Origin: Falcatimonas sp. MSJ-15
Lineage (GTDB): Bacteria; Bacillota; Clostridia; Lachnospirales; Lachnospiraceae
Reading direction: 5' to 3'
Assembly: GCF_018918265.1 (NCBI RefSeq)
Contig: NZ_JAHLQC010000011.1
Location: 1 to 64,000 of the forward strand
Length of the DNA: 64,000 nt
The notes beneath the pieces are model-generated. The model saw only the letters and a list, made by a program, of their open reading frames with translations. It ran no database searches and was not told where the DNA came from. Shown here in pieces: positions 39,352 through 49,381 of this stretch; the first letter of the stretch is position 1, and the number at the start of each line of letters is the position of its first letter. The translations under genes and the position numbers were made by a program.

Positions 39352-40599
39352 ATGAGGAAAATCAAACAACTGATGTGTGCTTTACTGAGCCTGGTGCTAA
39401 TTATTTCCATGGGAGGGTTTGGAAAGACAATTATTGTAAGTGCTGCAGACAGCGATGTTGTAACAATAGTTTATAACATAAAAGATACTAAGTATGGAAT
39501 AGTTTCATTTGTGCAGTCATATGAACCGGGTGAGAAACTGGTTTTTCCTACCAGATATGATTATGAGTACAAATATAACAGTGAAGACGAAGGGGTTAAT
39601 CTTAGAAGATACAGACTGGGAAAGAGATGGCTGAACAAAGATAATGAATTTGTATCAGACGATATAACAGTAACAGAAGATATGAACGGGATGGTTTTAA
39701 CTGCTGAGATTTATTCAAGAAGTGATTTAAAATTATGTTATTATGTTCTTAACAGAGGACTTACACAGCCTGATGAGATAAGTTCATATCCAAAGCCTAA
39801 CTATTCACAGGGAATTGAGATTAATGATGCGATAAGACATTTTACAGAACTTGGCGATGAGGAAGCTGTAAATGATAATATTATTATAAAACCAACAAGA
39901 GAACAGTTAGAAGAAGTTGGAGTAATTCTTGCAGATAATGAATATGTAAAATGGTATGTTCTAAAAGATGAAGCAGATCATTGGCATATAGATGGAATTA
40001 TTACAGAAAAAGATCCGGAAATAGAAGAACCAACAACAGAGACTGAGACAGAAACAGAAGAACCAACAACAGAAACTGAAACAGAAACAGAAACAGAAGA
40101 AGTAACAACAGAAACTGAGACAGAAACAGAAGAAGTAACAACAGAAACTGAGACAGAAACAGAAGAAGTAACAACAGAAGTTGAGACAGAAACAGAAGAA
40201 GTAACAACAGAAGTTGAGACAGAAACAGAAGAAGTAACAACAGAGGCTGAGACAGAAACAAAAGAAGTAACAACAGAAGTTGAGACAGAAACAGAAGAAG
40301 TAACAACAGAGACTGAGACAAAAAAATCAGAAGTACTTGGTACAGAAGAAGTTAATAATAAAAAACCAGGAGAAACAGTTGTAAAGAAGCCAGCTAAGAA
40401 AAAAGGTGTTTTATCAACAATAGAGATAAAAGATCATGTAAGCAGATATACAAAGAATACTAAGAATACAGGAGTTCTTTCAGCTAATACAACTAATGTA
40501 GTAAAAACAAGTGATGATAAGCCTATTAATCAGGCAGTAGCAGCATTAGTAATATCAGGTGCAGCATTTATTATCGCTTTCAGAAAAAAAGTTAAATAA
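39352..40599 (+). CDS. Secreted surface protein with Glu/Thr tandem repeats
   Basis: A 415-residue cell-surface protein. Signal peptide residues 1-31 (LLSLVLIISMGG, cleavage near VSA-AD). A folded N-terminal region (residues 35-220) has no recognised family. Then come nine units of an 11-residue Glu/Thr repeat (residues 225-325) as a stalk, a Lys-rich segment, and a C-terminal anchor: VKTSDDKPI, hydrophobic AVAALVISGAAFIIAF, then RKKVK. The VKTSDxxPI box resembles the VKTGDxxPI sortase-like signals of Lachnospiraceae, not LPXTG. AAGGAGAG precedes ATG 39352. Confidence 0.8.
   Translation: MRKIKQLMCALLSLVLIISMGGFGKTIIVSAADSDVVTIVYNIKDTKYGIVSFVQSYEPGEKLVFPTRYDYEYKYNSEDEGVNLRRYRLGKRWLNKDNEFVSDDITVTEDMNGMVLTAEIYSRSDLKLCYYVLNRGLTQPDEISSYPKPNYSQGIEINDAIRHFTELGDEEAVNDNIIIKPTREQLEEVGVILADNEYVKWYVLKDEADHWHIDGIITEKDPEIEEPTTETETETEEPTTETETETETEEVTTETETETEEVTTETETETEEVTTEVETETEEVTTEVETETEEVTTEAETETKEVTTEVETETEEVTTETETKKSEVLGTEEVNNKKPGETVVKKPAKKKGVLSTIEIKDHVSRYTKNTKNTGVLSANTTNVVKTSDDKPINQAVAALVISGAAFIIAFRKKVK
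40024..40326 (+). repeat. 33-bp tandem repeat coding the Glu/Thr stalk
   Basis: Units such as GAAGAAGTAACAACAGAAAC begin at 40024, 40057, 40096, 40129, 40162, 40195, 40228, 40261 and 40294. The pitch is 33 bp except for one 39-bp step containing a 6-bp duplication. The array stays in frame, so its length can vary by slippage. Confidence 0.9.
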
Positions 40600-40625
40600 A
40601 CAAAACATAAATATTAATATATGAC

Positions 40626-40663
40626 AAAACTGTATCACAAACAAAAAGTGATACAGTTTTTTT
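40626..40663 (+). terminator. Terminator after the surface-protein gene
   Basis: AAAACTGTATCAC pairs with GTGATACAGTTTT across nine bases and runs into T residues. Confidence 0.9.
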
Positions 40664-40767
40664 GTTTTATTAATGCTTTATCTAAGTAAGAGTAAAGAAT
40701 ATGCCGAATAGATATTAAGAGTGACAGTACGCCATTATATGAACAAAACTTGAATGGAGGTATTAGT

Positions 40768-41595
40768 GTGATTGATTTTGAAAAAAGTAAAGATTACCTG
40801 ATATGTGTTGATAGTGATGGAAGTGTATTTGATACACAAGAAGAGAAACATAGGAATTGCTTTGCACCAAGATGGATAGAAGTTTTTGATCTTAATGAGC
40901 ATTATCAGGAAGCAATGATGATATGGTTAAAGACTAATCTATATTCAAAAGCAAGAGGAATTAACAGATTCATAGCACTTGAAAAATGCCTTAAACAGAT
41001 TGAAGAGATAGGTGTGGAAGTAAAAGGACTTATGGGCTATGAGAATTGGATACTTTTATCTAATGAGTTATCAGATAAAGCACTTATGGAACAGATACGA
41101 AAAGTAGAAAATGAGTGTCTTGAAAAAGCACTTATATGGAGTCTTAGAGCAAATAGAAGTTTCAATATGCTTGTAGATGAAGTTAAGATATTTGACAATG
41201 TGAAAAAAGCATTACGTTTTGCAGATAAAATAGCAGATGTTGTATGTGTATCAGAAGCAAATATGGATACATTAGAGAAAGAATGGGGAGATAATGATAT
41301 ACGAAAGTATGTAAAAGCAATATATGGTCAGGAGGCAGGAATACCTGATAATACAATAGAGAAACTTATCGCAAAAGGATATGACAAAGATAAAGTAATA
41401 ATGATAGGTGATTCGCCAAATGATCTTGAAGCAGCAAAAGCAAATGGAATAAGTTTCTTCCCTATTGTTGTAGGTCAGGAGGCTGAAAGCTGGGCACAAT
41501 ATATATATGAGGCATCAACAAAATTCCTTGAAGGTGAATATAAAGGAGAATATGAAAACAACCTTATTGATATATTTGAAAAAGTACTTGAATAA
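40768..41595 (+). CDS. HAD-superfamily hydrolase
   Basis: A 275-residue HAD protein. Motif I is ICVDSDGSVFDT; a large helical cap follows; the C-terminal motif is VIMIGDSPNDLEAA. GTG 40768 is used because GGAGGT lies seven bases upstream; the frame opens earlier at TTG 40750. Phosphatase activity is likely, substrate unknown. The cap contains KTNLYSKARGINRFIALE, typical of a Lachnospiraceae subgroup. Confidence 0.8.
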   Translation: MIDFEKSKDYLICVDSDGSVFDTQEEKHRNCFAPRWIEVFDLNEHYQEAMMIWLKTNLYSKARGINRFIALEKCLKQIEEIGVEVKGLMGYENWILLSNELSDKALMEQIRKVENECLEKALIWSLRANRSFNMLVDEVKIFDNVKKALRFADKIADVVCVSEANMDTLEKEWGDNDIRKYVKAIYGQEAGIPDNTIEKLIAKGYDKDKVIMIGDSPNDLEAAKANGISFFPIVVGQEAESWAQYIYEASTKFLEGEYKGEYENNLIDIFEKVLE

Positions 41596-41679
41596 GAATA
41601 CGAGAAATTGATATAATAAAAATATGGGGATACTTTTTATAGAGGCGAAAATATATAAACGGGAATGGAGATACGAGAG

Positions 41680-42294
41680 ATGGAAACTGAATACATAGAA
41701 GTAAGAAAAAAACAATGGAACAATTGGTTGGCTAATTCACCAATCCAGATAACAGAATGGAGACTTATGGCAGGAACAACTTCTGCAGATTATTATATCC
41801 AGTTTATACTTAGGAATACAGGTAATGATGATATAACTAATATAAAGCTCGCAATAGCATTGTGTGATGAAAATGGTGAAAAGTTCAAGTTAGTTCCATT
41901 TGAATACAAGAAGATAAAGATGGTAAAGAGAAGGGATTTTGGCGAAGAATATTATATTAATGTTGGAGAAAGAATTCCTGAGAAGATAAAACTTTCGATA
42001 AATGAAGTCAGATATGAAAATGGAAGAGTATGGAGTAATTATAAGAGTGTAAGGAGAGAGATTCTTCCAAAACAAACGGAGATAGAATCGCTGTCAGAGA
42101 TACAAAAAAATATGATAAAAAGATCTTTTAAAGTAGAACATATAATGTATATACCAGAGAGAGTGATGTATATACCGGTTGCAGAACATAATTTTTGGAT
42201 GTGTTCATGTGGACAGCCTAATGAAGCAACCGAAGAGACATGTATAAGATGTTCATTAGATAAACAGTGGTTATTCAAAAATGTAAAAGCATGA
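41680..42294 (+). CDS. Zinc-ribbon protein, unknown function
   Basis: A 204-residue protein with a beta-rich middle (residues 20-125, like a small extracellular or FxLYD-type sandwich) and a C-terminal zinc ribbon CSCGQPNEATEETCIRC. ATG 41680 follows GGAG by nine bases; an earlier ATG 41665 is weaker. No signal peptide. It follows the HAD gene by 84 bases and ends at a strong terminator. Function unknown. Confidence 0.65.
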   Translation: METEYIEVRKKQWNNWLANSPIQITEWRLMAGTTSADYYIQFILRNTGNDDITNIKLAIALCDENGEKFKLVPFEYKKIKMVKRRDFGEEYYINVGERIPEKIKLSINEVRYENGRVWSNYKSVRREILPKQTEIESLSEIQKNMIKRSFKVEHIMYIPERVMYIPVAEHNFWMCSCGQPNEATEETCIRCSLDKQWLFKNVKA

Positions 42295-42301
42295 TAAGAT
42301 A

Positions 42302-42358
42302 AAATACCGATTCTAAAGATATCAGATAAAAATGATGAAGAAGAATCGGTATTTTTTT
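42302..42358 (+). terminator. Terminator after the zinc-ribbon gene
   Basis: AAATACCGATTCT pairs with AGAATCGGTATTT across a 27-base loop, followed by seven T residues. Confidence 0.85.
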
Positions 42359-42519
42359 ACGAATTTTTAGGCAAAACTACACAAACAATCTTTTGTATGG
42401 TAATATAGAATTAATAGTAATCTGGTATTTACAATTAGGAGATAAAGAATATATATGAATATGATTATGTAAATATTGTATGAATACAAATGGATAATTA
42501 AAATGATGGGGGATATGAG

Positions 42520-43461
42520 ATGGAAAGATATCTGAGTATAATTAATAGTATTACAGATGAGGTAAAAAAAGTAGTAGTAGGTAAAGATGATATAGTAGAT
42601 AAAGTAATGATGGCAATATTAGCAGGAGGGCATATACTTATTGATGATATACCGGGAGTAGGTAAGACTACACTTGCAATCGCATTCTCTAAGGCAATGA
42701 GTCTTAAACAGAATAGAATTCAGTTTACACCAGATGTTATGCCGGCTGATATTACAGGATTCTCAATGTATAATAGTAAGACTGGCGAATTTGAATACAA
42801 ACCGGGGGCTGTAATGTGTAATCTTTTTCTCGCAGATGAGATAAATAGAACATCTTCAAAGACACAATCAGCACTTCTTGAAGTAATGGAAGAAAGACAT
42901 GTATCAGTTGATGGACAGGCATATAGTGTTCCGAATCCTTTTATAGTAATGGCAACACAGAATCCTGTAGGCTCAATAGGAACACAGATGCTTCCAGAAT
43001 CACAGCTTGACAGATTTGCAATATGTATAAGCATGGGATATCCTGACATTAAGAATGAAGTACTTCTTATGAAAAACAGGCAGAATAAAGCACCATTAAA
43101 CAGTGTAAAAGCTATTATAAGAAGTGAAGATCTTAGAACACTTCAGAATATAACAGAGCAGATATATATAGACGATGCAGTACTCACATATATAGCAACA
43201 ATCGCAGACAGAACAAGGAAACATCCATTTGTAGAACTTGGTATAAGTCCAAGAGGAAGTCTTATGGTAGCGAAGATGGCTAAAGCTAGTGCATTTATGA
43301 ATGGAAGAAACTATGTTATTCCAAAAGATGTTCAAAGAGTATTCGCTGATGTGTCAGGACATAGAATGATACTTAATTCAAAAGCAAAACTTAATGATGC
43401 GACAATGGAAACTGTGATTGCATATATATTACAGTCTGTTGCTGTGCCAAAAATAGCATAG
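42520..43461 (+). CDS. MoxR-type AAA+ ATPase
   Basis: A 313-residue MoxR ATPase. Walker A DIPGVGKTTLAIAFSKAM, Walker B NLFLADEINRTS, sensor PFIVMATQNPVGS, arginine finger region LPESQLDRFAI. MoxR proteins act as chaperones for metal insertion or complex assembly, usually with VWA or DUF58 partners. It leads an operon with DUF58 and transglutaminase genes (11 and 14 bases/overlap spacing). GGGGGATATGAG precedes ATG 42520. Confidence 0.92.
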   Translation: MERYLSIINSITDEVKKVVVGKDDIVDKVMMAILAGGHILIDDIPGVGKTTLAIAFSKAMSLKQNRIQFTPDVMPADITGFSMYNSKTGEFEYKPGAVMCNLFLADEINRTSSKTQSALLEVMEERHVSVDGQAYSVPNPFIVMATQNPVGSIGTQMLPESQLDRFAICISMGYPDIKNEVLLMKNRQNKAPLNSVKAIIRSEDLRTLQNITEQIYIDDAVLTYIATIADRTRKHPFVELGISPRGSLMVAKMAKASAFMNGRNYVIPKDVQRVFADVSGHRMILNSKAKLNDATMETVIAYILQSVAVPKIA

Positions 43462-43472
43462 GTGGTGACAGG

Positions 43473-44597
43473 ATGATTATCGCAAGACTTATATATATAT
43501 TGTGTTGTATAGAGATTATATGGATTAATATTGTATATACAGATTATATACCTATATTATTAATACCAATTATGCTTGGCGTTCCTGTAATATCATTTTT
43601 TATAATGTTTGTTGCAAGAGAGAATTGTGATATAGAATTTAAGAGCAATACAGAGAGTATTGTTGTCGGAGAAAAAGCAGTATTTGGAATAAGAGTGCAT
43701 AATTCATCTATATTTCCGGTACTTAATTCAAAGTATAGATTAATAATAACCAATGAACTTACCGGTATGACAGAAGTCAAATATGTGAGAATACCAATAG
43801 GAGCAAGAAAAAGTGAAGTAATATATTTTGATATTACAGGAAAACATTGTGGTAATATGGCTGTTGAATTAGAATGGGTAAAATTATATGATTATATTAA
43901 TATTTTTACATCAAAAATAAAAATTGATTCGAAGATTATTCTTAGTGTATTTCCGGAAACTTTACAGACAGAAGTAAGTGTAACAGATACTAATGAAGAA
44001 ATATATGAAAGTGAGATATTCTCAAAAGTAAGACCGGGCGATGATGCATCAGAGATATTTGATATAAGAGAATTAAAACCCGGAGATAAGATACAGAGAA
44101 TTCATTGGAAACTGAGCATGAAATATGAGAAGATGTTAGTAAAAGAATATTCTCTTCCAATAGCTGATAATAATACAATACTCTTTGAAGTAGATAGAGA
44201 ATATAAAGATAATGAAGAACATTTAGATGTGATGATAACTGCATTTATCTCATTGTGTCTTGGTATGTTAAATTGTACAGAACAGATATCATATAAAATT
44301 GCATATATTGACAAATATACAGATATTCTTAATGTTATACGAATTGATAGTGAAGAAGAACTTTACAATACAGTAAAGACACTATTCTCATTTGCAAAGA
44401 TAAATGATAATAAAGAACTTCTGCATACATATTGTGACAATACAAAAAATGTAGTTTCTGAAAAAATCTATTATTTTACAAATAAAAATAATGAGAATGT
44501 TACAAAAATTGCAAAAATATATGGAATAGCAAATACTATGAAAATATTTGAATATACAGAATCAGGAAAAATATTGCCGGAAGAGATGTATATATAA
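43473..44597 (+). CDS. DUF58 domain protein
   Basis: A 374-residue protein with two N-terminal membrane helices (residues 1-50), a beta-sandwich, and the DUF58 core (residues 185-235: KVRPGDDASEIFDIRELKPGD and IHWKLSMKYEKMLVKEY). DUF58 resembles a VWA domain and partners MoxR. AGGTGGTGACAGG lies upstream of ATG 43473. Its end lies 13 bases before the transglutaminase start. Confidence 0.88.
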   Translation: MIIARLIYILCCIEIIWINIVYTDYIPILLIPIMLGVPVISFFIMFVARENCDIEFKSNTESIVVGEKAVFGIRVHNSSIFPVLNSKYRLIITNELTGMTEVKYVRIPIGARKSEVIYFDITGKHCGNMAVELEWVKLYDYINIFTSKIKIDSKIILSVFPETLQTEVSVTDTNEEIYESEIFSKVRPGDDASEIFDIRELKPGDKIQRIHWKLSMKYEKMLVKEYSLPIADNNTILFEVDREYKDNEEHLDVMITAFISLCLGMLNCTEQISYKIAYIDKYTDILNVIRIDSEEELYNTVKTLFSFAKINDNKELLHTYCDNTKNVVSEKIYYFTNKNNENVTKIAKIYGIANTMKIFEYTESGKILPEEMYI

Positions 44598-44610
44598 GGG
44601 GATAGACAGG

Positions 44611-47223
44611 ATGAGATTAGCAGGAAAGATAATAAAAAATGACAAAAGAAATATAGCAGACCAAAATGTGAAAAGTAATTTTACAATAATGCATCAGGAT
44701 AGTGCAAAAAGTGGAATGTTTTTACTTATATTGACTGTAATATGGGGGATGCTCTCATCTGTTATGTGTTTTGTGACATCATTCGAACTTGAAACAGAAC
44801 CATATAAGATAGGTATTACAATTATTGTGACTGCATTGGTATCGTGGATATGTGCTTCACTAAAGAAGATAGGTAATATAGTAACTACAATACTGTTTAT
44901 GTGTTACATTATGTTATTCGTATTCCTTGTTGTAACCGAAAAAGAGCAGTTTATGGTACTTAACAATGATGTGATGGGGACAATTAATAAAGTATATTTT
45001 ACATCTTTTTTTGAGTTTGACATAAGTAAGAGCGTAATACAGAATACAGATTATACGATAGCAGTTATGTATATAGCATCATTACTTACATTTCTGCTCA
45101 ATATATTTGTGAGTATAAAATATAATATAATTATGTGTCTCATAATAACATTTGTGCCGGCATTTTTTGGCTTTACATTTACACTTATGCCTAATGTTGT
45201 ATGGTTTATTGCATATATAGGTTTCCTTATAGGACTATTCTTAAAGAATAATATGAGTACAGACTTTTCCGGAAATATAAATGGTAATTTTCAAAAACGA
45301 GGTAAAGAATATGTACTTAAGGATGATATAGGTTATGGTAAAGATGTATTTATTGCAACAGTATGTATAGGAATATCAGTTGCAATTATAAGTTTTACAA
45401 CAATGATATTTATACCATTAGACAGTTATGAACGTCCGGGAATACTTGAAGATGTCAGACAGTCATTTGAAAAAGGAATAGTATTTATACAGAATAATAT
45501 GTGGGGAAGTCGTAATGCAACAGGTGGCATTAGTGGAGGAAAGCTTGGAGATGTCTCAAATATAATATTTAGTGAGAATACAGAACTTGAATGTGAGCTG
45601 CCATATACAGGACAAAATATATATCTTAGAACATATATCGGAAGTGAATATACAGGAAGATCTTTCGAACCATTATCGGATGAAGTATATATGGAATATG
45701 CAGATGAATTTGAGCATTTAAAAAATGATAAATTCAATTCGTTAACAATGACTTGTGACATACTAAAAAAGCTAGAAGGTCAGAATGTATTTTATACTGA
45801 CAATGGTGATGCCATACACTCATATGTCGGTGATATAAAGATTAAAAATGCATCTAAAAGACATAGTTACATTCCTTATTATACGAATGTTATATCTGAT
45901 GATAATGTGAATGTTGAAGATGGTTTTATGAAGAAGATATCATCTAAATATACAATTCCTATATATTGGATTGAGAATGATGCAAAGTATGATGTGATAT
46001 CAGAATATGGTTCATATAAGAGATATACAGATGATTATGAATTCTTTGGCGATGAAAGCATGAGAAGTGTAACAAGTGAGGGACTTGAGAGATATTTTGA
46101 TGATGAAAAGATATATCGAGATATTGTTAATGATGTATATACAAGGCTTCCTGATAATATAAGCAGTGATATTGTAGACAATATGGGACAGTATGATATA
46201 TTAACTAATGACGATATATTATCATTAATTGGTAACCTGCAAGATTATTATAACAAAAATTTCACATATACGCTATCACCTGGAGTAGTTCCTAAAGATG
46301 AAGATGTAGTAGAATATTTTTTATACAAGACTAAAAAAGGATACTGCACATATTTTGCAGCATCTTCTGTTATATTATTAAGAGCAGCAGGAATTCCGGC
46401 AAGATATGTAGAAGGATATGTAGTTAAGCGGAAGGATTATACTGACAAGACTAAGATAGAAGATGGGAATATCCAGATAGGAAAAGTTAATATAAAAGAT
46501 TCCGCAGCACATGCGTGGACAGAAGTATATATTAATGGTTATGGCTGGCTGCCGGTTGATTTTACACCAGGATATCAGGAAGAATTCAGGGCATCAGGTG
46601 TAGTTCATACAGAAGAAGAGACCGAGAATATGACAACAGAAGAAGAAACAGAGACATTAGAAGAACAGACAAAGCAACAAAATGAGACAGAGCAAGATAA
46701 TACGCATGAAGCTATCACTGAGGAAGAGACAAAAGCAGATACACAGAACGTGGCTGTTGGTAGTGATAAAAAAGAGTATTTTATAGTAGCTGCAATTAGG
46801 AAACTTGGAATCATAATATTGTATATTATAGCAGTAATGGCTGTTGTATGGATATATCATGCTATAGTAATATCTGTGATAAAGCTAAGGCTTAATAGAG
46901 CAGACAGAGATAGAAAAATTAAGATAATCTATAGACGTATGGAGAAACTGCTTGAGTTAGTGGATATTAAAAAAGAAAAATCGGAATCATATCCGGACTT
47001 TGCTAAAAGGACAGAAGAGTCAGTCAAGGTATTTGATCAAGGTGTATTTATAAAATGTGTTCAGATAATTGAGAGCATAGAATATGGCAATCATAAAGTG
47101 ACAGAAAGTGAATGTATATATTTTGAAAATGCCTTAAAGACAGCACAAAAGAGAGTTACATCTTATATGGGAATAATGAGAAGAATTATATACAGATATT
47201 TTATAAACCGTCTTGGAATATAA
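44611..47223 (+). CDS. Membrane transglutaminase-like protein (TgpA type)
   Basis: An 870-residue membrane protein. Six or so N-terminal helices (residues 20-260) precede an extracytoplasmic region with a transglutaminase-like domain. Its catalytic Cys is in GYCTYFAASSVILLRAAG, His in AAHAWTEVYI, Asp in LPVDFTPG. A Glu/Thr/Gln-rich linker and another helix (LGIIILYIIAVMAVVWIY) lead to a cytoplasmic C-terminus. ATG 44611 is preferred to the frame start at 44548, which overlaps DUF58. With MoxR and DUF58 it forms a conserved three-gene operon thought to act on the envelope; substrate unknown. Confidence 0.88.
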   Translation: MRLAGKIIKNDKRNIADQNVKSNFTIMHQDSAKSGMFLLILTVIWGMLSSVMCFVTSFELETEPYKIGITIIVTALVSWICASLKKIGNIVTTILFMCYIMLFVFLVVTEKEQFMVLNNDVMGTINKVYFTSFFEFDISKSVIQNTDYTIAVMYIASLLTFLLNIFVSIKYNIIMCLIITFVPAFFGFTFTLMPNVVWFIAYIGFLIGLFLKNNMSTDFSGNINGNFQKRGKEYVLKDDIGYGKDVFIATVCIGISVAIISFTTMIFIPLDSYERPGILEDVRQSFEKGIVFIQNNMWGSRNATGGISGGKLGDVSNIIFSENTELECELPYTGQNIYLRTYIGSEYTGRSFEPLSDEVYMEYADEFEHLKNDKFNSLTMTCDILKKLEGQNVFYTDNGDAIHSYVGDIKIKNASKRHSYIPYYTNVISDDNVNVEDGFMKKISSKYTIPIYWIENDAKYDVISEYGSYKRYTDDYEFFGDESMRSVTSEGLERYFDDEKIYRDIVNDVYTRLPDNISSDIVDNMGQYDILTNDDILSLIGNLQDYYNKNFTYTLSPGVVPKDEDVVEYFLYKTKKGYCTYFAASSVILLRAAGIPARYVEGYVVKRKDYTDKTKIEDGNIQIGKVNIKDSAAHAWTEVYINGYGWLPVDFTPGYQEEFRASGVVHTEEETENMTTEEETETLEEQTKQQNETEQDNTHEAITEEETKADTQNVAVGSDKKEYFIVAAIRKLGIIILYIIAVMAVVWIYHAIVISVIKLRLNRADRDRKIKIIYRRMEKLLELVDIKKEKSESYPDFAKRTEESVKVFDQGVFIKCVQIIESIEYGNHKVTESECIYFENALKTAQKRVTSYMGIMRRIIYRYFINRLGI

Positions 47224-47397
47224 AATGATACATGTAGATTCTTGACATAATGCATTATGTGCTTATAAAATATGATCTGAACAGGTAATTGTTAAAAAGA
47301 GAATAGCTTGTAGATTCATGTAGATATAAGCACTATAATTACATATATGATGTGGAAAAGAGAAAGGAGTACTGCGATAAGCAGCAGTAAGTACAAT

Positions 47398-48138
47398 ATG
47401 TCAGAGAAAAATATTAGTTTTGAAGCAATAAAATCATATAAAAAAGAGTTTGAATATTCATATACACTTGGAGCATTTCCAACTGTTGAACTCATAAAAA
47501 ATAAGCCTGAGAAGATTCGTAATATATATCTTCACTCACATTATAAAGGCGATTGCGACATCGAAAAACTCTGCAACGAGAGACATATACCGGTTGTACA
47601 TGATGATAAAGTATTTAACAGAATCAGCCAAAAAGAAAACTGCTTTGTAGCCGGTGTAGTTAAAAAGTATAGTTGTGAGCTTATGGGAGATAAGAATCAT
47701 GTAGTATTAGTCAATCCGAGTGATATGGGTAATATGGGAACAATAATAAGAACTATGGTAGGATTTGGAATATATGATCTTGCTATCATTGCTCCATGTG
47801 CAGATATATTTAACCCAAAGACACTAAGAGCTTCAATGGGAGCAGCATTCAGGATAAGATTCAGAGTGTTTAATTCATTTGAAGAATATGATAAAGAATA
47901 TGGTAACCATGATTATTTTCCATTTATGTTAGATGCAGACAGATCACTTACAATAGAGAGTTGTCCTCATTCAGAACTGTTCTCGCTTATATTTGGCAAT
48001 GAAGCATCAGGACTTCCGGATTCATTCAAAAATGTTGGTCAAAGTATATTTATCCCGCAGTCACCTGATGTTGATTCGCTTAACCTTACAATAGCAGCAG
48101 GTATAGGAATATATACATTTACAAGATGTATGAAGTAA
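47398..48138 (+). CDS. SpoU/TrmH-family RNA 2'-O-methyltransferase
   Basis: A 246-residue SPOUT methyltransferase. The knotted-fold motifs are VVLVNPSDMGNMGTIIRTMVGFG, LIFGNEASGLPDSF and SPDVDSLNLTIAAGI. A short N-terminal extension (EFEYSYTLGAFPTVELI) resembles the substrate-binding part of Firmicute TrmH/RlmB relatives. The start is uncertain: the frame opens at 47347, but the only decent ribosome-binding site (GAAAGGAG, 47361-47368) fits neither ATG well. The RNA target is unknown. Confidence 0.85.
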   Translation: MSEKNISFEAIKSYKKEFEYSYTLGAFPTVELIKNKPEKIRNIYLHSHYKGDCDIEKLCNERHIPVVHDDKVFNRISQKENCFVAGVVKKYSCELMGDKNHVVLVNPSDMGNMGTIIRTMVGFGIYDLAIIAPCADIFNPKTLRASMGAAFRIRFRVFNSFEEYDKEYGNHDYFPFMLDADRSLTIESCPHSELFSLIFGNEASGLPDSFKNVGQSIFIPQSPDVDSLNLTIAAGIGIYTFTRCMK

Positions 48139-48176
48139 CTTATACATATAAAATAATCTGAAAACAGGGTGAAGAT

Positions 48177-49166
48177 ATGAATACAGAATTGCTGGCACAA
48201 TTAAAAAAAGTCACTGAAGAAGAATTGGCAATTCTTAATGGAAGCGACAAAATAGAAAAACAGATATATTCGAATACTAAAGATTTTACAATAAGAAGTA
48301 ATAAAATGCTTGAAAAAGGAAAGTTTATAGATGTCAGGACACATACAAGATTTGTAGCATTTCCAAAGCATAGGCATGATTATGTAGAGATGATATATAT
48401 GTGTAATGGAAGTACGACACATATAATCAATTCGCAGGAAAAAATAGTACTTAAAAAAGGAGAATTGCTAATTCTTAATCAATATGTATATCATGAGATT
48501 GAAGCCGCAGGAAGTGATGATATAGCAGTTAATTTTATTATATTGCCACAATTTCTTGATGTTGCACTTGAGATGCTTGGGGGAGAGAATATAATAAGCA
48601 GATTTATAATAAATTCATTAAGAGAAAAGAATGATGAATTTGGATATATGTATTTTCAAGTAGCAGATGTACTTCCAGTACAAAATCTCCTAGAGAATAT
48701 GGTATGGTCACTTGTTAATAAGAAGAATTACAGAAATATAATTAATCAGACAGCAATAGGGCTTCTGTTTATGTATCTTGCTGATTGTATAGACATGATA
48801 AGTGTTAATGATAATATATCAGGCAAAGACAGGCAGACTGTAATGCGTGTTATGGCATATATAGACGAGAATTATAAGACAGCATCGCTTAATGAGATGG
48901 CATTTAATGAGAATATGTCGATATCAACACTTAGCAGGCTGATTAAGGAGTATACAGGAAAGAATTTCTCACAGCTTTTGCTTGAAAAACGTTTTGCAAA
49001 GGCAGCAAAGCTATTAAAAGATACAACACTTGCAATATCGGACATTGTTACAGCAGTTGGATATGATAATAATAGCTATTTTTACAGAGTTTTTAAAGAA
49101 ATGTATAATGTAAGCCCTAAAGAATACCGAAGACTAGGGAAAACGGACACAGGTAATGAACTATAA
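48177..49166 (+). CDS. AraC-family transcriptional regulator
   Basis: A 329-residue regulator with an N-terminal cupin-like sensing domain (HRHDYVEMIYMCNGS, LLILNQYVYHEIEA) and a C-terminal AraC double HTH (residues 220-320: SLNEMAFNENMSISTLSRLI and AISDIVTAVGYDNNSYFYRVF). CAGGGTGAAG precedes ATG 48177. No sugar operon lies next to it, so the regulon is unknown. Confidence 0.88.
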   Translation: MNTELLAQLKKVTEEELAILNGSDKIEKQIYSNTKDFTIRSNKMLEKGKFIDVRTHTRFVAFPKHRHDYVEMIYMCNGSTTHIINSQEKIVLKKGELLILNQYVYHEIEAAGSDDIAVNFIILPQFLDVALEMLGGENIISRFIINSLREKNDEFGYMYFQVADVLPVQNLLENMVWSLVNKKNYRNIINQTAIGLLFMYLADCIDMISVNDNISGKDRQTVMRVMAYIDENYKTASLNEMAFNENMSISTLSRLIKEYTGKNFSQLLLEKRFAKAAKLLKDTTLAISDIVTAVGYDNNSYFYRVFKEMYNVSPKEYRRLGKTDTGNEL

Positions 49167-49381
49167 CTGATAACAAGTGATTGTAAAGATGTAGTGTTTG
49201 AACCAGCTATATTACCATACAATTGTAGATACAAGGACAGAAAAGCAGATTCAGAATGCTATGTATAGTCTTATGCAATGGCGAACATGTATTAGGCAGT
49301 TTGTGTGAAAATATGAGTTTGGTAATAAAAATATAAAAGCTAAAGAGATAAAAGATAAAGAGATGAGGAGATGTATGGTAT

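Noticed and set aside
40001..40321. 106-codon minus-strand frame rich in leucine
   Set aside because: A shadow of the Glu/Thr tandem repeat on the other strand.
40024..40326. CRISPR-like array
   Set aside because: Units are contiguous with no unique spacers, and they code in frame inside a surface protein.
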